Of a DNA stretch of 64,000 nucleotides, positions 24,450 through 36,140 are shown piece by piece. Under the pieces are notes generated by a model. It did not search any database and had not been told where the DNA came from. It worked only from the letters and a program-made list of their open reading frames with translations. Every line of letters starts with the position of its first letter. Position 1 is the first letter of the stretch. Source of the DNA: Vesta saturnalis. Its lineage: Eukaryota; Arthropoda; Insecta; Coleoptera; Lampyridae. Made by a program: the position numbers and the translations under genes. The stretch spans positions 888,501 through 952,500 of the forward strand of contig JARFJB010001985.1 of the NCBI GenBank assembly GCA_036346205.1. Reading direction: 5' to 3'.

Positions 24450-24612
24450 GACATCAAGTTTTAATTTTTCAACTTTCACAAAATTATTTTAACATCTTTA
24501 ACAATTTAATAGAAAATATTACTACTGATGAAGATAACTGTGTTATCTAAACGTTTATATTGCATAACCTTAATATACAAATACACCATTAAAAAACCCA
24601 AAAAAGATAAGT
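24450..24612. mobile_element. MITE-A, partial copy
   Basis: Matches half of the palindromic element at 53346-53632: GAAGATAACTGTGTTATCTA then AACGTTTA, then ACACCATTAAAAAACCCAAAAAAGATAA. No coding capacity. It directly follows the BEL integrase remnant. Confidence 0.7.
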
Positions 24613-24819
24613 AGCTTATTACAATTATTAAAAAATTATGTATGACAAAAAAAATAGTAGGCTTCTGTCATTATTCTTCTATTCTAAATGTCATTAGCGA
24701 CAATTAAAAGTTTAATCCTTTTACTCTCATTGGTTATTTGTTATTGTCATTAGTAACAATATTTTTTATGTTGAAACTTTATGTTTAGGTAGTTACTTTT
24801 TATTAATTTCACTATGTTT

Positions 24820-25790
24820 ACCGAATAACGATTCTGATGATGAGAGGTTACGGTGATCGTAAAAGAAGTTGTGCATGAGGTATCTCAATTATTTAACGGT
24901 ACCCATTCAAATCGTAACCCAATTACTAGAACTGCAGTTTGGAGAATTGTGAGATCTTTTGAAGAAGTGGGAGCAACTAAAAATCGCTCTAAAGTGGTCG
25001 ACCAAAGATCGTAACCGATGATGAATAAGCCTTGGACATTATGCAAACAAGAAAATCTTTGCACATCCATTCGGAAAATTGCATTAGAACATTATGTTAG
25101 TGTGGGATCCGTTCGTAACATTTTCAAGAAAAATAAGTGTCATCCTTATAAAGTAACGCTGGTACAAGAATTCTCTGAAGATGATTTTGATCATAGAATG
25201 AAATTTCTGAAACTGTAATGCAACAGCTAGATATATAGCCTCATTTTACAAATAAGATGGTTTTTTTCCGATGAAGCCACGTTCATGTTAAATGGTACAG
25301 TTAATCGCCACAACTGCGGATACTGGAATGATACTAATCCTAGGTGGATTCGGGAACATAGAACGCGAAGTCCTTTAAAAGTTAACGTTTTGGCAGGTAT
25401 TATCGGTGCTATTGTTATTGGTCCATTTTTTATGGAGCGCAATTTTGACGATCAAAATTATTTAGATTGGTTGGGAAATCAAATAGTACCTGCAATAAGG
25501 AATGCTGTTGGTAACAATTTCTAAGACGTTTGGTTTCATCAGGATATCGCAACACCACACTTTAGCGTTGATGTTCGAAATTATTTAAATGTAGTTTTAC
25601 GAGACAGGTGGATAGAAACAAGGGCCACAATAGAGTGGCCAGCAAGATCTCCCGATTTATCAACATTAGATTTTTTTGGGGATATGTCATAGTGTGTACA
25701 ACACAAAACCTGATAACCTGGATATGAGCAGTTGCGTAATGCTATATCAGCTTTTTATAATAGACTTGGATATAGCCAAATATAACAAGG
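24820..25790 (+). pseudogene. Mariner-superfamily transposase pseudogene
   Basis: HTH region: EVSQLFNGTHSNRNPITR and AVWRIVRSFEEVGATKNRS at 24870-24985, then SIRKIALEHYVSVGSVRNIF and HPYKVTLVQEFSEDDFDHR to 25195. Catalytic region: FFSDEATFMLNG near 25263 (first Asp), GYWNDTNPRWIREH, KVNVLAGIIGAIVIGPFF near 25380-25430, VWFHQDIATPHF near 25529 (second Asp) and WPARSPDLSTLDFFGD near 25637 (third Asp). About 36 residues separate the second and third Asp as read, slightly more than the 34 of classical mariner. The frame is split by a few stops (25216, 25522). The element's right end is TACAGGGTGCACC...TACACCCTGTA at 25950-26000. Its left end was not found. Confidence 0.88.
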
Positions 25791-25947
25791 AGGCACTTTG
25801 AGCATTTAATAAGGTATTAATTGACATAACTGTTTTGTAATTTTATTCTAAACCCCTATAACTTTGGAACAAATAAAGTTAGAAACACGTGGCTTTAACG
25901 GTTGTATTTCTAATTTAATAGATCTTTATTGAATTAAAAATATACAG

Positions 25948-26001
25948 GGTGCACCACTTAAGCTTGACGTTATTTTGGAGTAAAGGTACACCCTGTAAAC
26001 T
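25948..26001. repeat. Terminal repeat of the 24.8-26.0 kb mariner-type element
   Basis: ACAGGGTGCACCACTTAAGC near 25952 and the inward-facing ACACCCTGTA near 25992 form a short inverted pair. The counterpart at 13058-13125 is arranged the same way, which identifies this as the common end of the family. Confidence 0.6.
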
Positions 26002-26689
26002 TCTAACTGACTTATTCCGATAGCTTGATTCTATTTCATGTAACTTTTATTTACCTATCAGAAGTCAAAGTATAATTTACGTTACTTTTTGTACACACTG
26101 TATATTTCTAACTTCTACTAAGTTCCACGATCTATTCTAATATTGCTCGAACTGTTTCGGCATATGCTCTGTTCATTTGACGCCATCCTGTTACAAGTAA
26201 TCCTGCTTTGTTGTCTATTTAAGTAATGCATATGATGATAAAGTCTCAAATTCAATTAACAATAATTTTTTTGAGAAAATTACAAAACTCATCGCTAAGA
26301 GCACAGAATTGCGAATTTTAAGATGCTATAAGCACCTTGAAAATAGTGCAACGGAAAATATTATTGGAGAACTTATCATAATGGTATCCGACATATTTTA
26401 AGTACTTCCGAACTTAAATCAATTTTTCTTTTTCGTGCGCACATTAAGTATGGTTTTTGTTTTAGCTTTCATAGTGAACTATCCAAGACATCATAACGGC
26501 AATTCAAGATATTGCGGTAAACGCGGTCATTCTGGGTTTTGGGTTTCCACCTTTCGGAAAGATCTACAACGACTAATTTGGCAATTTAACATTTCAAATG
26601 AATTTAGCATTTAAAATGAATATTTTAATTTGGACAATTTGTATCGTCACGTTAAATCAGATTCCAACAGATTGGAGTCGAACGACATA

Positions 26690-27145
26690 GAATTTTGAAG
26701 TCAATGAGTTACAAACACAAACATGTCAATGGACAAAAAATGAAACGCTTTGTAGCCAAAATTACATTTTTGAACAAATTTATGCAAAGTTCAGTCCCTG
26801 ATATCAGACTTGTGTGTCTAGGCAAAACGTGGATTTATCAAAATGATTATAACATTCATCGTTGGATGCACGATTCTGACATCAAAAGTAATCCATCCAA
26901 AATTAAAAATGAAGGTAGTAGGTGAACAATTTTACAGGGGGTGTAATTTACGGTTGTTGGAAAACTGCGATTATTTACTCGATTCGATGAACAAGGGTCG
27001 GGATTGTCATAAAACTATGAATGGGACCGATTTCAAAATTGAGTGATAACCAGCTGATTCCTACGCTGTCCAAACAACCCAGAAATGGTGTGAAGGTTAT
27101 GGATAACGCACCGTATTATTCGGTGCAGGTAGTAGTAGTAGTAAG
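26690..27145 (+). pseudogene. Tc1/mariner-superfamily (IS630-like) DDE transposase fragment
   Basis: Broken frames give VPDIRLVCLGKTWIYQND near 26797-26850, where VYLDETW is the usual first-Asp motif and here has become CLGKTW. Then come SDIKSNPSKIKNEG, a DSMNKGRDCHKTMNGTDF block near 26985-27037 and VKVMDNAPYYSVQ near 27091-27130, which keeps the second Asp. The third acidic motif is not seen. The pattern LDETW ... NAPYHS is that of a group of insect IS630-type transposases distinct from the mariner family just upstream. The text is short and heavily mutated. Confidence 0.6.
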
Positions 27146-28251
27146 CTAGTAAGAAATATTAGCTGCATGAGTAGTTAGTTACGCAAGGGATCGAATTTGA
27201 GGGCAAAATTAGAAAAAGCAACTGTGGAACAAAATTCAACCCTATAGGTGCAGAGGGAAAAATCATGTAGTTGATAATATTTTGATTAAGTATGAGTAGG
27301 AGGTTTTACGATTGTCTCCTTACCATTGTATAACCGTCATGAAATGGCATGGGGGTTTTGTAAAAATTATTACAACAAGCAAATAAGTTCTGAACCTCCA
27401 ACAAAAGATAGGATTCAGAAATTATGGCATGAGACTTTATTCAAATGTTCTCCTACAATATGACAAAATTTTTGTTCGCATACGGCAAAGTTTATTTCAA
27501 ATGATTCCCACCTATTGTAGCACTAGGAGCATCTAGTACAGATTCAGATATGATAAGGATTCAGATTCTTCTGATGATATAATGCAGTAAGAATACGATC
27601 CACTATTTGGAATCAAAATTTTAGTAAAAATACCTTTAAATGTTTGGTTTTCATCAGGTTTTGTCCAGGGATACGAAAGCAACAATCTTGTTGTCAATTC
27701 CCTTTAGCTACGATAATGGATATATTTCCGGTTATTTACCTTCATGCATCAAGAAAAGAACGACGCAGGAAATTTCACCACGAAAGCAAATCTTTACATG
27801 GGATAACTAATAAAAAATCACTGTGGATTTCCTGGATAGGTTAAATTAAATGGATACATATTAATGTTCTGGTCACGTATTTGCTTTGTGCCCGAAGAAC
27901 TAAGTTTGCATATAAACAAATATCTACATAATGTTGCAACGTGTCTAACCAACCACGTCACATAAAAAGGAGCTCGACTAGCAAATCAGCCAAATGGTCC
28001 TAACGCCGCAAAGCATTCGGATTGCGTGAGTGTTTTGAAGTGTGGATAAACAATAAAGAAGATGGTTAGGTTAGTTAGAAAACAATAACAAAATGGTATA
28101 CAGACAGATAGGGAGAACAGACAAGAAACAGGTCCCACAATCTTGAAATAGGGAGCAACAGGAATAACAATTAAACGACAATTTCCTCACCCAGCTTAAA
28201 TTTATTCCTAAATTCCCAACAAATACTGCTATATGCAGAAGTTTAATATAG
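27146..28251. other. Unassigned region
   Basis: An ORF of 66 codons at 27644-27844 has no recognisable motif. Confidence 0.4.
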
Positions 28252-28258
28252 GTATATA

Positions 28259-28305
<47 letters not shown>
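28252..28305. repeat. (TA)n microsatellite
   Basis: Uninterrupted AT dinucleotide run. Confidence 0.95.
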
Positions 28306-28310
<5 letters not shown>

Positions 28311-31030
28311 GTAAATAAGACAATGTGTATGTTTTCTTATAGTGCATGCGTATCAAAACATGCAATTTTTCCCCTAACACTACTAAAAATAAATTTATCC
28401 TAATATCATAATAAGAACACCGAAAAATAGTGAAACTACGTAGTTGACCGCAGGTATAAATATTGACACTGACGAGGGCATGTCGCGAGATTTACTCGTG
28501 ATAAATTCACCTTTAAATTATCTAGAATTATTAATAACACGTAATACCCCTCTGTGGGTTGCTGAATGATCTTTCATACCTTATCCCTGAAAGGGAAAAT
28601 TTATATACATAAACAACCGTAATAGTAGACACTAGAATGGTAACAATCCAACTTGCATTTCGTTTCACAATATACAAGCAAAAATCCCTCCTTTAACCGT
28701 GACAAATTCAAGTATAAATAATCGGAGAGCTTGTTCAGTTCATTCTGTTAATCATAGCATGCATATACCAATGATCTGAACACTCTTATCCCTAATAACA
28801 GCAAAGTTATACTTAAAAGCTAACCAACATAGCATATAAAAAAACATATCGAGATAGACATCCGCTATACAACTATTCACAATTTATGCTTTGGGTTATT
28901 GCTACTGCGCAACGATAGTGTAAACAGTAGTTAACTGTTAATAACGTAACTTCCAAAATGAAAGCTAACGGCTAGAACATCACTGTGTGTTTTATTTAAT
29001 AGTTCAGTAGTAATTACGTTGAATTTGGTTAAGTATGTGCACAAATTATTGACTAATGAATTGATCCAGTTATAACAGTTCTACTTTAGTGAAGTTTTTA
29101 TAAAGATTAAATGGTTTCGGAAAGCAATATGCCAGTAAAATTGCAGCACTGGCAAACAGCTCAGTAAGACTAATTGGTAATATAGTGAATTTAAATCCAC
29201 CTATTCTTTGGTAGAAGCTGCAGTGATCCCAGCTGAATGACGTGTATGATACATAACAGATCCGGAAGTAGACTTGACAATGAAATGTTTATTTATACAA
29301 GCGATAAGGAAAGATCTAACCTGTTGTTGAACGAGTACGTGTACTTTATTTAATACAGTTTAGTTTCCATCCTCGTCATTGCAGAGCAGCTACCAGTAGT
29401 CAGTTACGCGCAATCCCAGTTCCGAGCACATCGTAGCAATATCAAAAGCGAGACGAAAGGTGCATAACGTATAACCTTATCAGCAACCAGTACACGAAGA
29501 AGGAAAACGCACAACGAAAAGACCCAAAAAGGAAAGCTAGAAAGGTAACGGACATAATATCAGTTTATTCAAATAACATTGTTTCACCTCTATAGGTCGA
29601 AAACGAGCTATATGTGACACTTTACCACGAACTGGTTAAATATATATCCTTCAATTTACATATCATGGTTTAAGCCTAAAAGTAAGATTCTAATTGTAAC
29701 GAGCTTGAAGAAAATCAATCCAACTCACTATGTGGGTGTAAGTAACAAATTGTTACATCCGCGTTGATGCGATTATATTACTTCACAAATGAAGAAATAA
29801 TTTTTGAAGTAAAAATTCTACTCTAAAAATGGCAATTTACACCGAGAAAACAGAAATCACAGAAATTTTCTAAAATATAATTTTACACCACAACAAAATG
29901 GTCGTGTTAACAGAACCATACATTCGGAAAAAAAGGTATTCAACAGAATTGTCCTCAAGAAATTATGTAAAAATGGTAAACATATGTTTGTTTTCGCTAA
30001 AACATGATTAGTAATATCCAATTATTCAATGGTATCACCATCTAGTGGTAATTTAGCAAAGTGACCGGTAAACGCAAATAAAAGAAAATTATTGAATCCA
30101 TTATAATAAATGGTGAAGGCAGTAAATACCGAAAAGTTAAATCCTTAAGGTAGAGAAATAATTAACGAGTATGCTTAAGTGAATAACAACTCTAATAATC
30201 AGAGAAAGTTTATAGAATCGATCAGAAAGTATCCGATATCGATTTTTACACGTTATAATGTTTAATAGCCAAGAAAAGATAGAGAAAAATGCAATAAGTT
30301 AATCTTGTTACGAAAGTCTTCAAATTGGATTACTTATGAAATTCTGCTCTTGATTTCCAGCATATTTCTTCTCTGTGTTTTATTTTGGAAAAGAGGAAAA
30401 GGAGAAGATATTCTTATTAGTTTTTACGTAGATTTGGTTAACAGAACACCTCACTGTATCAAATAAAGCACGATGTTAGCATTTATGACCAATATAAAGA
30501 ACGTACCATTCTGTAGGTAATATACGTTCAAGGTCTTCAGGATAAAATTTACTTTTGTTAAATAAGTCTCTGAAGATTCAACGATTTTCTTGCATATGAA
30601 GACTAAATAGTGTGAGAAACTATGTTACAACACTGCATTAGTTTCACTTAAAATATAACCTACAATTTACAACTTTTTGTTCTTTTCACAGTACCACTTC
30701 ACTTTCAATACATTTCCATGGCCTGCTTTAACGTAAAATAGGATGGAACAGAGTATACTACATATGATGAAGAGTTTTCAAACTTGGTTAAGATTATGGC
30801 ATCTGATTTTAGTATAGCTGTGCACATCAATAGAGATTTTGAAGAAGGCTCTGAATGAAGCCATAGTCTACTATTTCCAAATGTCACAACGAATAAATAC
30901 ATTATATAAAGTTTAACAGTGAAGAATACACCTAAAAACCTACACCTCTAACAACAAGAAGAACAAATTTGAATCAACCTACCCGAGAAGCTTTATCACC
31001 GTCTATTTTGGGTCCAATGCATATGTGAAC

Positions 31031-31034
<4 letters not shown>
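28306..31034. other. Long unassigned region
   Basis: No recognisable element. The patch at about 29380-29545 is less AT-rich and purine-rich on this strand, reads as a Lys/Arg-rich open segment and ends in GAAAG followed by GTAACG, which resembles a splice donor. It could be a small host exon but nothing else supports that. Confidence 0.4.

Positions 31035-31071
<37 letters not shown>
31035..31071. repeat. (TA)n microsatellite
   Basis: AT dinucleotide run abutting the left end of the 31.07-32.85 kb mariner-type element. Confidence 0.95.
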
Positions 31072-31074
<3 letters not shown>

Positions 31075-32846
31075 AAAGTCCCTCTTGTATCTTTTGAACG
31101 GTTTTAATTATACTAATGAAATTTGGAGGGTGAATATAAACGGATATAAGCTTCTCAACTGTCATACAAGTGACGTAATAGTCATATATGACGTCACAGG
31201 GCCACAGTGACCAATAATTTTAAAAGTACCTTATGGCAAGTGACATCTCGTTTGAAAGGTATTAAAATTAACCTATTCAGTAAATACTAATTTTGTTAAG
31301 TTATAGTAGTTGATTTTGATGAAAAATTATTTTAATTTAAATACTTAAAATTTATTTTGGCATTTAATTAATCAAGATTCAAGCCAATTTTATAGTAAAT
31401 ATTGGAAAATGTACTCATTAATTCCTGATCAGTAATGCATCCTATTGCTAAACATTTAGTCGTACTTAGTTCAAATTGTTAAATTGAATACTAACATTCT
31501 TCAACAATTTATTGTTTCAAAATGTACTATGCCAGGTGCTGTAGCGTAAACCTTAGATATTTAAATAATCAGAATAAAATCTAAATGGTGTGGTCTGGTG
31601 ACCAGAGTGGCCATTCTAAGGACCTGTCGTCAAATCCATGCACGATATTCATCATCCAAGTAACGTCTTAACTAGCACTTCTAAATATTTCAGAGCACTC
31701 ATACTATGTTGAACGATTATTTTCAAGTTGCCGAAATTCATTAGATTATCTTCCTAAAATTTCAAGAATTAACGGTTCAATTCCTTTTGTAAACATCTCC
31801 AGATACATTTAACACCGGTTAATTAAGCATTTGAGAAAAATAGGTCCAACTATTGGTTTCAAAATACCTTGCCCAATACATTTACTTTTTCTGGAAAGTT
31901 AGTATGTTTTCACGAAAGATTTGAAATTTGTTACTCAATATCTCACATTTCGTGTGTTAACGTTTCCATTGAGGAAGAAAGTACTTTCGTCACTAAAACA
32001 AATTGATTTTATGTAGTCTGGGTGTTGGACAATTTAATTGGACATCTTTTCACAGAATTCTAATCTTCGGTCGGGTCATCATCTGAAAGTTTGTGCACCA
32101 TTTTAATTTGTATGGATGAAATTTGTTTTTAGCCAACACCTATGTACTGTCCTTTGACTGATTTCACAGATAGACGCAACTTGGGCTGTAGAAGAAGTAG
32201 GATGTACTACCATTTCTGCAATTATGTCGATTTTTGTCGTCACTAATTGTTGGTCGACCAGATCGTTTGATATCTTGAACACTACCGGTTGATTCAAACT
32301 CTAAGAAGTTCTCAAATAAGTCCTCGATATAGCGATCAGTACTCTCATTAAAAAGACGTTCCGCTGCATGGAAATTGTTTCTACATTCACCAATTATTAA
32401 GATAGCTGCTACTTTGCCGGCTACCGTACGTACCATTTTGTCTATGTAGATACTAAAACGTCGCGTTAAAGAATAATTAAACTGAATAGTCAAGGTATAA
32501 AAACTTATCAAAGTAAAAACAACGAGAGAATTAAAAAACGTCAACTTTTTTGACAATTAACCAGAGGCAGACTTCACAATCCTGATTAATTAAACGCCAA
32601 ACTATAGTTTTAGTATTTATTTAATTTTTTAATTTTTAATACCTTCCAAACGAGATGTCACTTGCCATAAGGTACTATTTAAAATTATTGGTCACTGTGG
32701 CCCTGTGACGTCATATACGACTATTACGTCACTTGTCATGACAAGTTGAGAAGCTTATATCCGTTTATATTTACCCTCCAAATTTCATTAGTATAAGTAA
32801 AACCGTTCAAAAGATACAAGGGGGTGGAGAGGACTTTTGACTAGCA

Positions 32847-32849
<3 letters not shown>
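31072..32849 (-). mobile_element. Mariner-type element 1 with about 215-bp TIRs
   Basis: The left arm (31072-31290) and right arm (32638-32849) are inverted copies. Shared text includes TCCAAATTTCATTAGTATAA, AAACGGATATAAGCTTCTCA, GTGACGTAATAGTC, CACAGGGCCACAGTGACCAA and TGGCAAGTGACATCTCGTTT. The right terminus reads CAGTGCTAGTC inward. The left terminus has lost its outermost 10 or so bases against the (TA)n tract. A minus-strand transposase pseudogene lies between the arms. The element is bounded by TA dinucleotides on both sides, as expected for TA-targeting mariner relatives. Confidence 0.88.
31580..32436 (-). pseudogene. Mariner-type transposase of element 1
   Basis: Chosen start is ATG 32436 (MVRTVAGKVAAILIIGECRN). 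This is the usual opening of this family and lies inside a longer open frame that begins at 32556. An HTH DNA-binding region follows (ENFLEFESTGSVQDIKRSGRP, 32330-32265), then VVHPTSSTAQVASICEISQRT (32210-32150), then a frame-broken catalytic half: CFSDESTFFLNGNVNTRNV near 31990-31960 (first Asp), LKPIVGPIF near 31850, and EWPLWSPDHTI near 31615-31585 (third Asp). The second-Asp motif is degraded. Several stops and frameshifts inactivate it. Confidence 0.85.

Positions 32850-32917
<68 letters not shown>
32850..32917. repeat. (TA)n microsatellite between the two mariner-type elements
   Basis: Pure AT dinucleotide, bounded on both sides by transposon termini. Confidence 0.95.
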
Positions 32918-32920
<3 letters not shown>

Positions 32921-33610
32921 GGTGAGTCAGTTTTTTGTAGACAAACTTTAACAGGAGATATAACACATGTTTCTAAAAAGAAAAGTTCCTATAAACATAT
33001 GTCGTAGAAGGCTTCGTTTCCGAGATACAGGGTGTTGAATATAATTTTTTTTTCTCAAATTTTCATTATAACTCATAAACGAATGCTTAGATTTTTTCAT
33101 GTTGGGGGGATAATGTCTATTAATTAAGGGACATAAAACAAGCGATAAGAATGTTCATAAACTTGCACAGTGGCGGAGTGGAGGGGGTGCTCAACCCCAT
33201 TCATAAACAGAACTTCTACGCCAATGACTATTTTAAAAAAACTGTTATTTTCATTATCTACATACAGTTTAACAAAAATAATGTACCTTCTTCTGTTTCG
33301 AAATTCCTGTGCGTTTCCGAGTTATTTTGATTTTTAGATTTTTTAATAAAAAAGATATAATAAAACATTTAGAGCCATTTTAGTACCTAACGATCGTTTC
33401 TTTAAAATTTCAAATACATTTTCATTTATAAATAGGTAGGTTATCGGTTTTTTTTAGTATCCATTGTTATTATACTCGTATAAAAAGAAATGCATAATTA
33501 TTATTGTTATGCGGTCAATACTTTCTGTATAATTATGTATGTATCAATTTCGCCATAAATATGTATGTAGTTTTAAGTGAGATTCTAATAAGTTATAGAC
33601 CGCTGGTCAC
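32918..33610 (+). repeat. Left TIR of mariner-type element 2
   Basis: Inverted copy of 35010-35719. The outer roughly 400 bp match closely and the inner part is more diverged. Confidence 0.8.
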
Positions 33611-33811
33611 TTGCTCTCATTAAAGAGCAGCCACTGTATCAAGCAATACTCAAATACAAGACTTTTGTAAATTGAAACGACAGTTTGACTATTTTACAAA
33701 CACTTGCTTCATCTTGAATAATTTCACTGTTATTAATTATTGTAATTATAAGATTCTAAAAAGTTATAATAATACATTATGATATAAATGCCAGCTTTTA
33801 ATTAGTGTAAC

Positions 33812-34880
33812 ATGCCGTTTACATTTACAAATAGCGAACAAGCCAACATTCATTTTATTTATGGGTTCGCAAATGGGAATTTCAAGGTACGCAGCTAGGG
33901 AGTATCGGAGAAGATTTCCAAATAGACGACAACCTCATCATTCCGTTTTTGTGAGTATCCATCGTCGATTTGTTAACCAGGGTTTGAAAAATGTACATGG
34001 GGCCGACAGAACAACCGTGGACGAGATAGAATTGGAGAGGGTATATTGCGTGAATTTAATAGGAACCCGACAAGTACTCGACGTACTCTGTTGCTCTTGG
34101 TATTTCCCAAAGTAAAGTTTCCAGTTTTAAAACGGGATCACAGACGCCCATATCATTTTCAACCTGTTCACGGTTTATGTCCAGGTGACGCCGAACGAAG
34201 ATTTAATTATTGTAGGTGGGTTCTAACTCCATTTAAAATAATAGAGATTTCTTATCCAACATACTGTGGACTGATGAATCCTGTTTTACTCGTCGTGGTA
34301 TCGTAAACTTTCACTATTGCATATATGGGCACATGAAACCCACATGCCATTCGACCAAGAAGTTTTCAACATGAATTTAGTACAAATGTCTGGATTGGAA
34401 TTACGGCAACCACGTGTTTGGACCTTATTTCTTGCCACAACGTGTAAATTCAGAAAATTTCCTACAATTTTAGAAGAAGAACATGTTTAAAAAAAATGTG
34501 GGAAGACATTCCTTTGAATTTAAGAGGACATTCTTGGTTTCAGCTTGATGGATGTCCGGCCCATTATGGCAGAAATGTAAGAAATTGGCTAAACAATAAC
34601 TACCCGGGAGGTGGATAGGTCGTGGAAGTCCAGTGGCGTGGCCTCCTAGATCCCCGATTTAACGCCACTTGACTTTTTTGTATGGGGATTCATGAAGGAA
34701 AAAGTGTATACCACTCCGGTTAATACACTTGAAGAACTTCACAATCGCATCAGAGATGCTTGCAATGAAATAAGGGTGCATCATTTAATTAACTTAAGAC
34801 GTTCTATTGTACGTCGCTGTGAAATGTGTATTGAAAAGAACGGTTTACATTTTGAACAGTGTCTAATTTTATTGTACTAG
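33812..34880 (+). pseudogene. Mariner-type transposase of element 2
   Basis: Start at ATG 33812 (MPFTFTNSEQANIHFIYGF), the typical N-terminus of the insect mariner subgroup with an extended HTH domain. Next are YRRRFPNRRQPHHSVF near 33900 (first HTH), RNPTSTRRT near 34060, HFQPVHGLCPGDAERRFNYC near 34158-34215, ILWTDESCFTRRGIVN near 34262-34310 (first Asp), WFQLDGCPAHYGRNVRNWL near 34535-34590 (second Asp), RSPDLTPLDFFVWGFMKEKV near 34650-34710 (third Asp) and the C-terminal CIEKNGLHFEQCL before stop 34878-34880. All three catalytic Asp are still readable, but at least five frameshifts separate the blocks. It would cut and paste the element at TA sites. Confidence 0.9.
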
Positions 34881-35009
34881 TGTTATTGTTATTTATTTAT
34901 TCAGTACAAATTTAATTAAGTATTGTTCAAAAAATGTTAAAATTGTGACTAAACAGATTCTCATAATTTCAACAATTTGTAATTAAGTATGGTTGATCAC
35001 AGTGGGGCT

Positions 35010-35716
35010 TTAATGAAATAGCGATTATTAATATTAGAATTCACTTAAAACAGATACATGTTTATGGCGAAATGATCTTTAATTTAAGAAAGTATTGCGC
35101 ATAATGATAATGCGGTTCTTTATGAGAGAAGTAAGCAATGGTCTAAAAACCGATAACTACCTATTTAAGAAATCTCATTTAAATTTAAAGCACATACGAT
35201 GTTTATGGACAAAATGGTCTACATTTTATTATACTTTTATTAAAGAACTTTACTCGCATACAATTAATAATAATGCACATTTACTTAACTTAGTACAGGA
35301 TCAATACACTAATGGATCTAAAAAACCGGATAACGCACAGGCTAATTTCGAAACAGAAGAAGGTACATTATTTTTGTATAAACTGTATGTAAAATGAAAA
35401 TAACAGTTTTTAAAAATAGTCATTGGCGTAGAAGTTCTGTTTATGAAAGTTGAGCACCTCCACTCCGCCACTGTGCAAGTTTATGAACATTCTTATCGCT
35501 TGTTTTATGTAACTTATTAATAGTACATTATCCCCAACATGAAAAAATCTAAGCATTCGTTTATGAGTTAGTAATGAACAATTTGAGAAAACAAATTATA
35601 TTCAACACCCTAGTATCTCGGAAACGAAGCCTTCTACGACATATGTTATAGGAACTTTTCTTTTTAGAAACATGTGTCTATCTCCTGTTAAAGTTTGTCT
35701 ACAAAACTGACTCAGC

Positions 35717-35719
<3 letters not shown>
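35010..35719 (-). repeat. Right TIR of mariner-type element 2
   Basis: Inverted copy of 32918-33610. The ORF at 35095-35397 lies in this arm and is not a gene. Confidence 0.8.

Positions 35720-35791
<72 letters not shown>
35720..35791. repeat. (TA)n microsatellite
   Basis: Pure AT dinucleotide joining element 2 to MITE-B. Confidence 0.95.
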
Positions 35792-35796
<5 letters not shown>

Positions 35797-36067
35797 GTAT
35801 AATCTATTTGAAACTTCAACCAAGTATAATAACAACGATTATTTATAAATAACAGTTATCGATCACTGGCAATAAAGTTAAAGAAAAATTCCTCTTGTCA
35901 CATAACATATTTCGTAACTTTATTTTTACTTCATCAGGGTGCTAAAAGTAAAAATAAAGTTACAAGATATTGGTCATAGGACAAGGAAATTTTTCTTTAA
36001 CCTTTATTGCCCTAGTGACCGATGACTCGTTATTTATAATCGATGTAACGTTATACTTGTTGAAATA

Positions 36068-36072
<5 letters not shown>
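35792..36072. mobile_element. MITE-B, palindromic, copy 1
   Basis: Two inverted arms (about 35805-35935 and 35945-36068) share GAAAAATTCCTCTTGTC/GACAAGGAAATTTTTC, TTTATTTTTACTTCATCA-type sequence at the centre and AACTTCAACCAAGTATAA/TTATACTTGTTGAA at the edges. It encodes no protein. It is enclosed by (TA)n on both sides. A related copy lies at 38965-39135. Confidence 0.85.

Positions 36073-36135
<63 letters not shown>
36073..36135. repeat. (TA)n microsatellite
   Basis: Pure AT dinucleotide following MITE-B. Confidence 0.95.

Positions 36136-36140
<5 letters not shown>

Larger units (their letters stand above)
32918..35719 (+). mobile_element. Mariner-type element 2 with roughly 700-bp TIRs
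   Basis: Ends CAGGGTGAGTCAG (32918) and CTGACTCAGCCTG (35719) face each other and are followed by TA on both sides. Inverted similarity continues inward through AGACAAACTTTAACAGGAGA, GAAGCCTTCTACGACATATG (right-arm strand), CTTGCACAGTGGCGGAGTGG, GAAACAGAAGAAGGTACATT (right-arm strand) and, further in, TTTCGCCATAAA.ATGTAT near 33550 against 35075. The arms are therefore about 32918-33610 and 35010-35719. A plus-strand transposase pseudogene fills the centre. TIRs of this length are unusual for mariner relatives, which mostly have short ones. Confidence 0.9.

Noticed and set aside
30974..31165. 63-codon minus-strand ORF with an Ile-Tyr repeat
   Set aside because: It is translation of the (TA)n tract and of the TIR of mariner element 1.
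35095..35397. 100-codon ORF
   Set aside because: It lies in the right TIR of mariner element 2 and has no counterpart frame in the left TIR.
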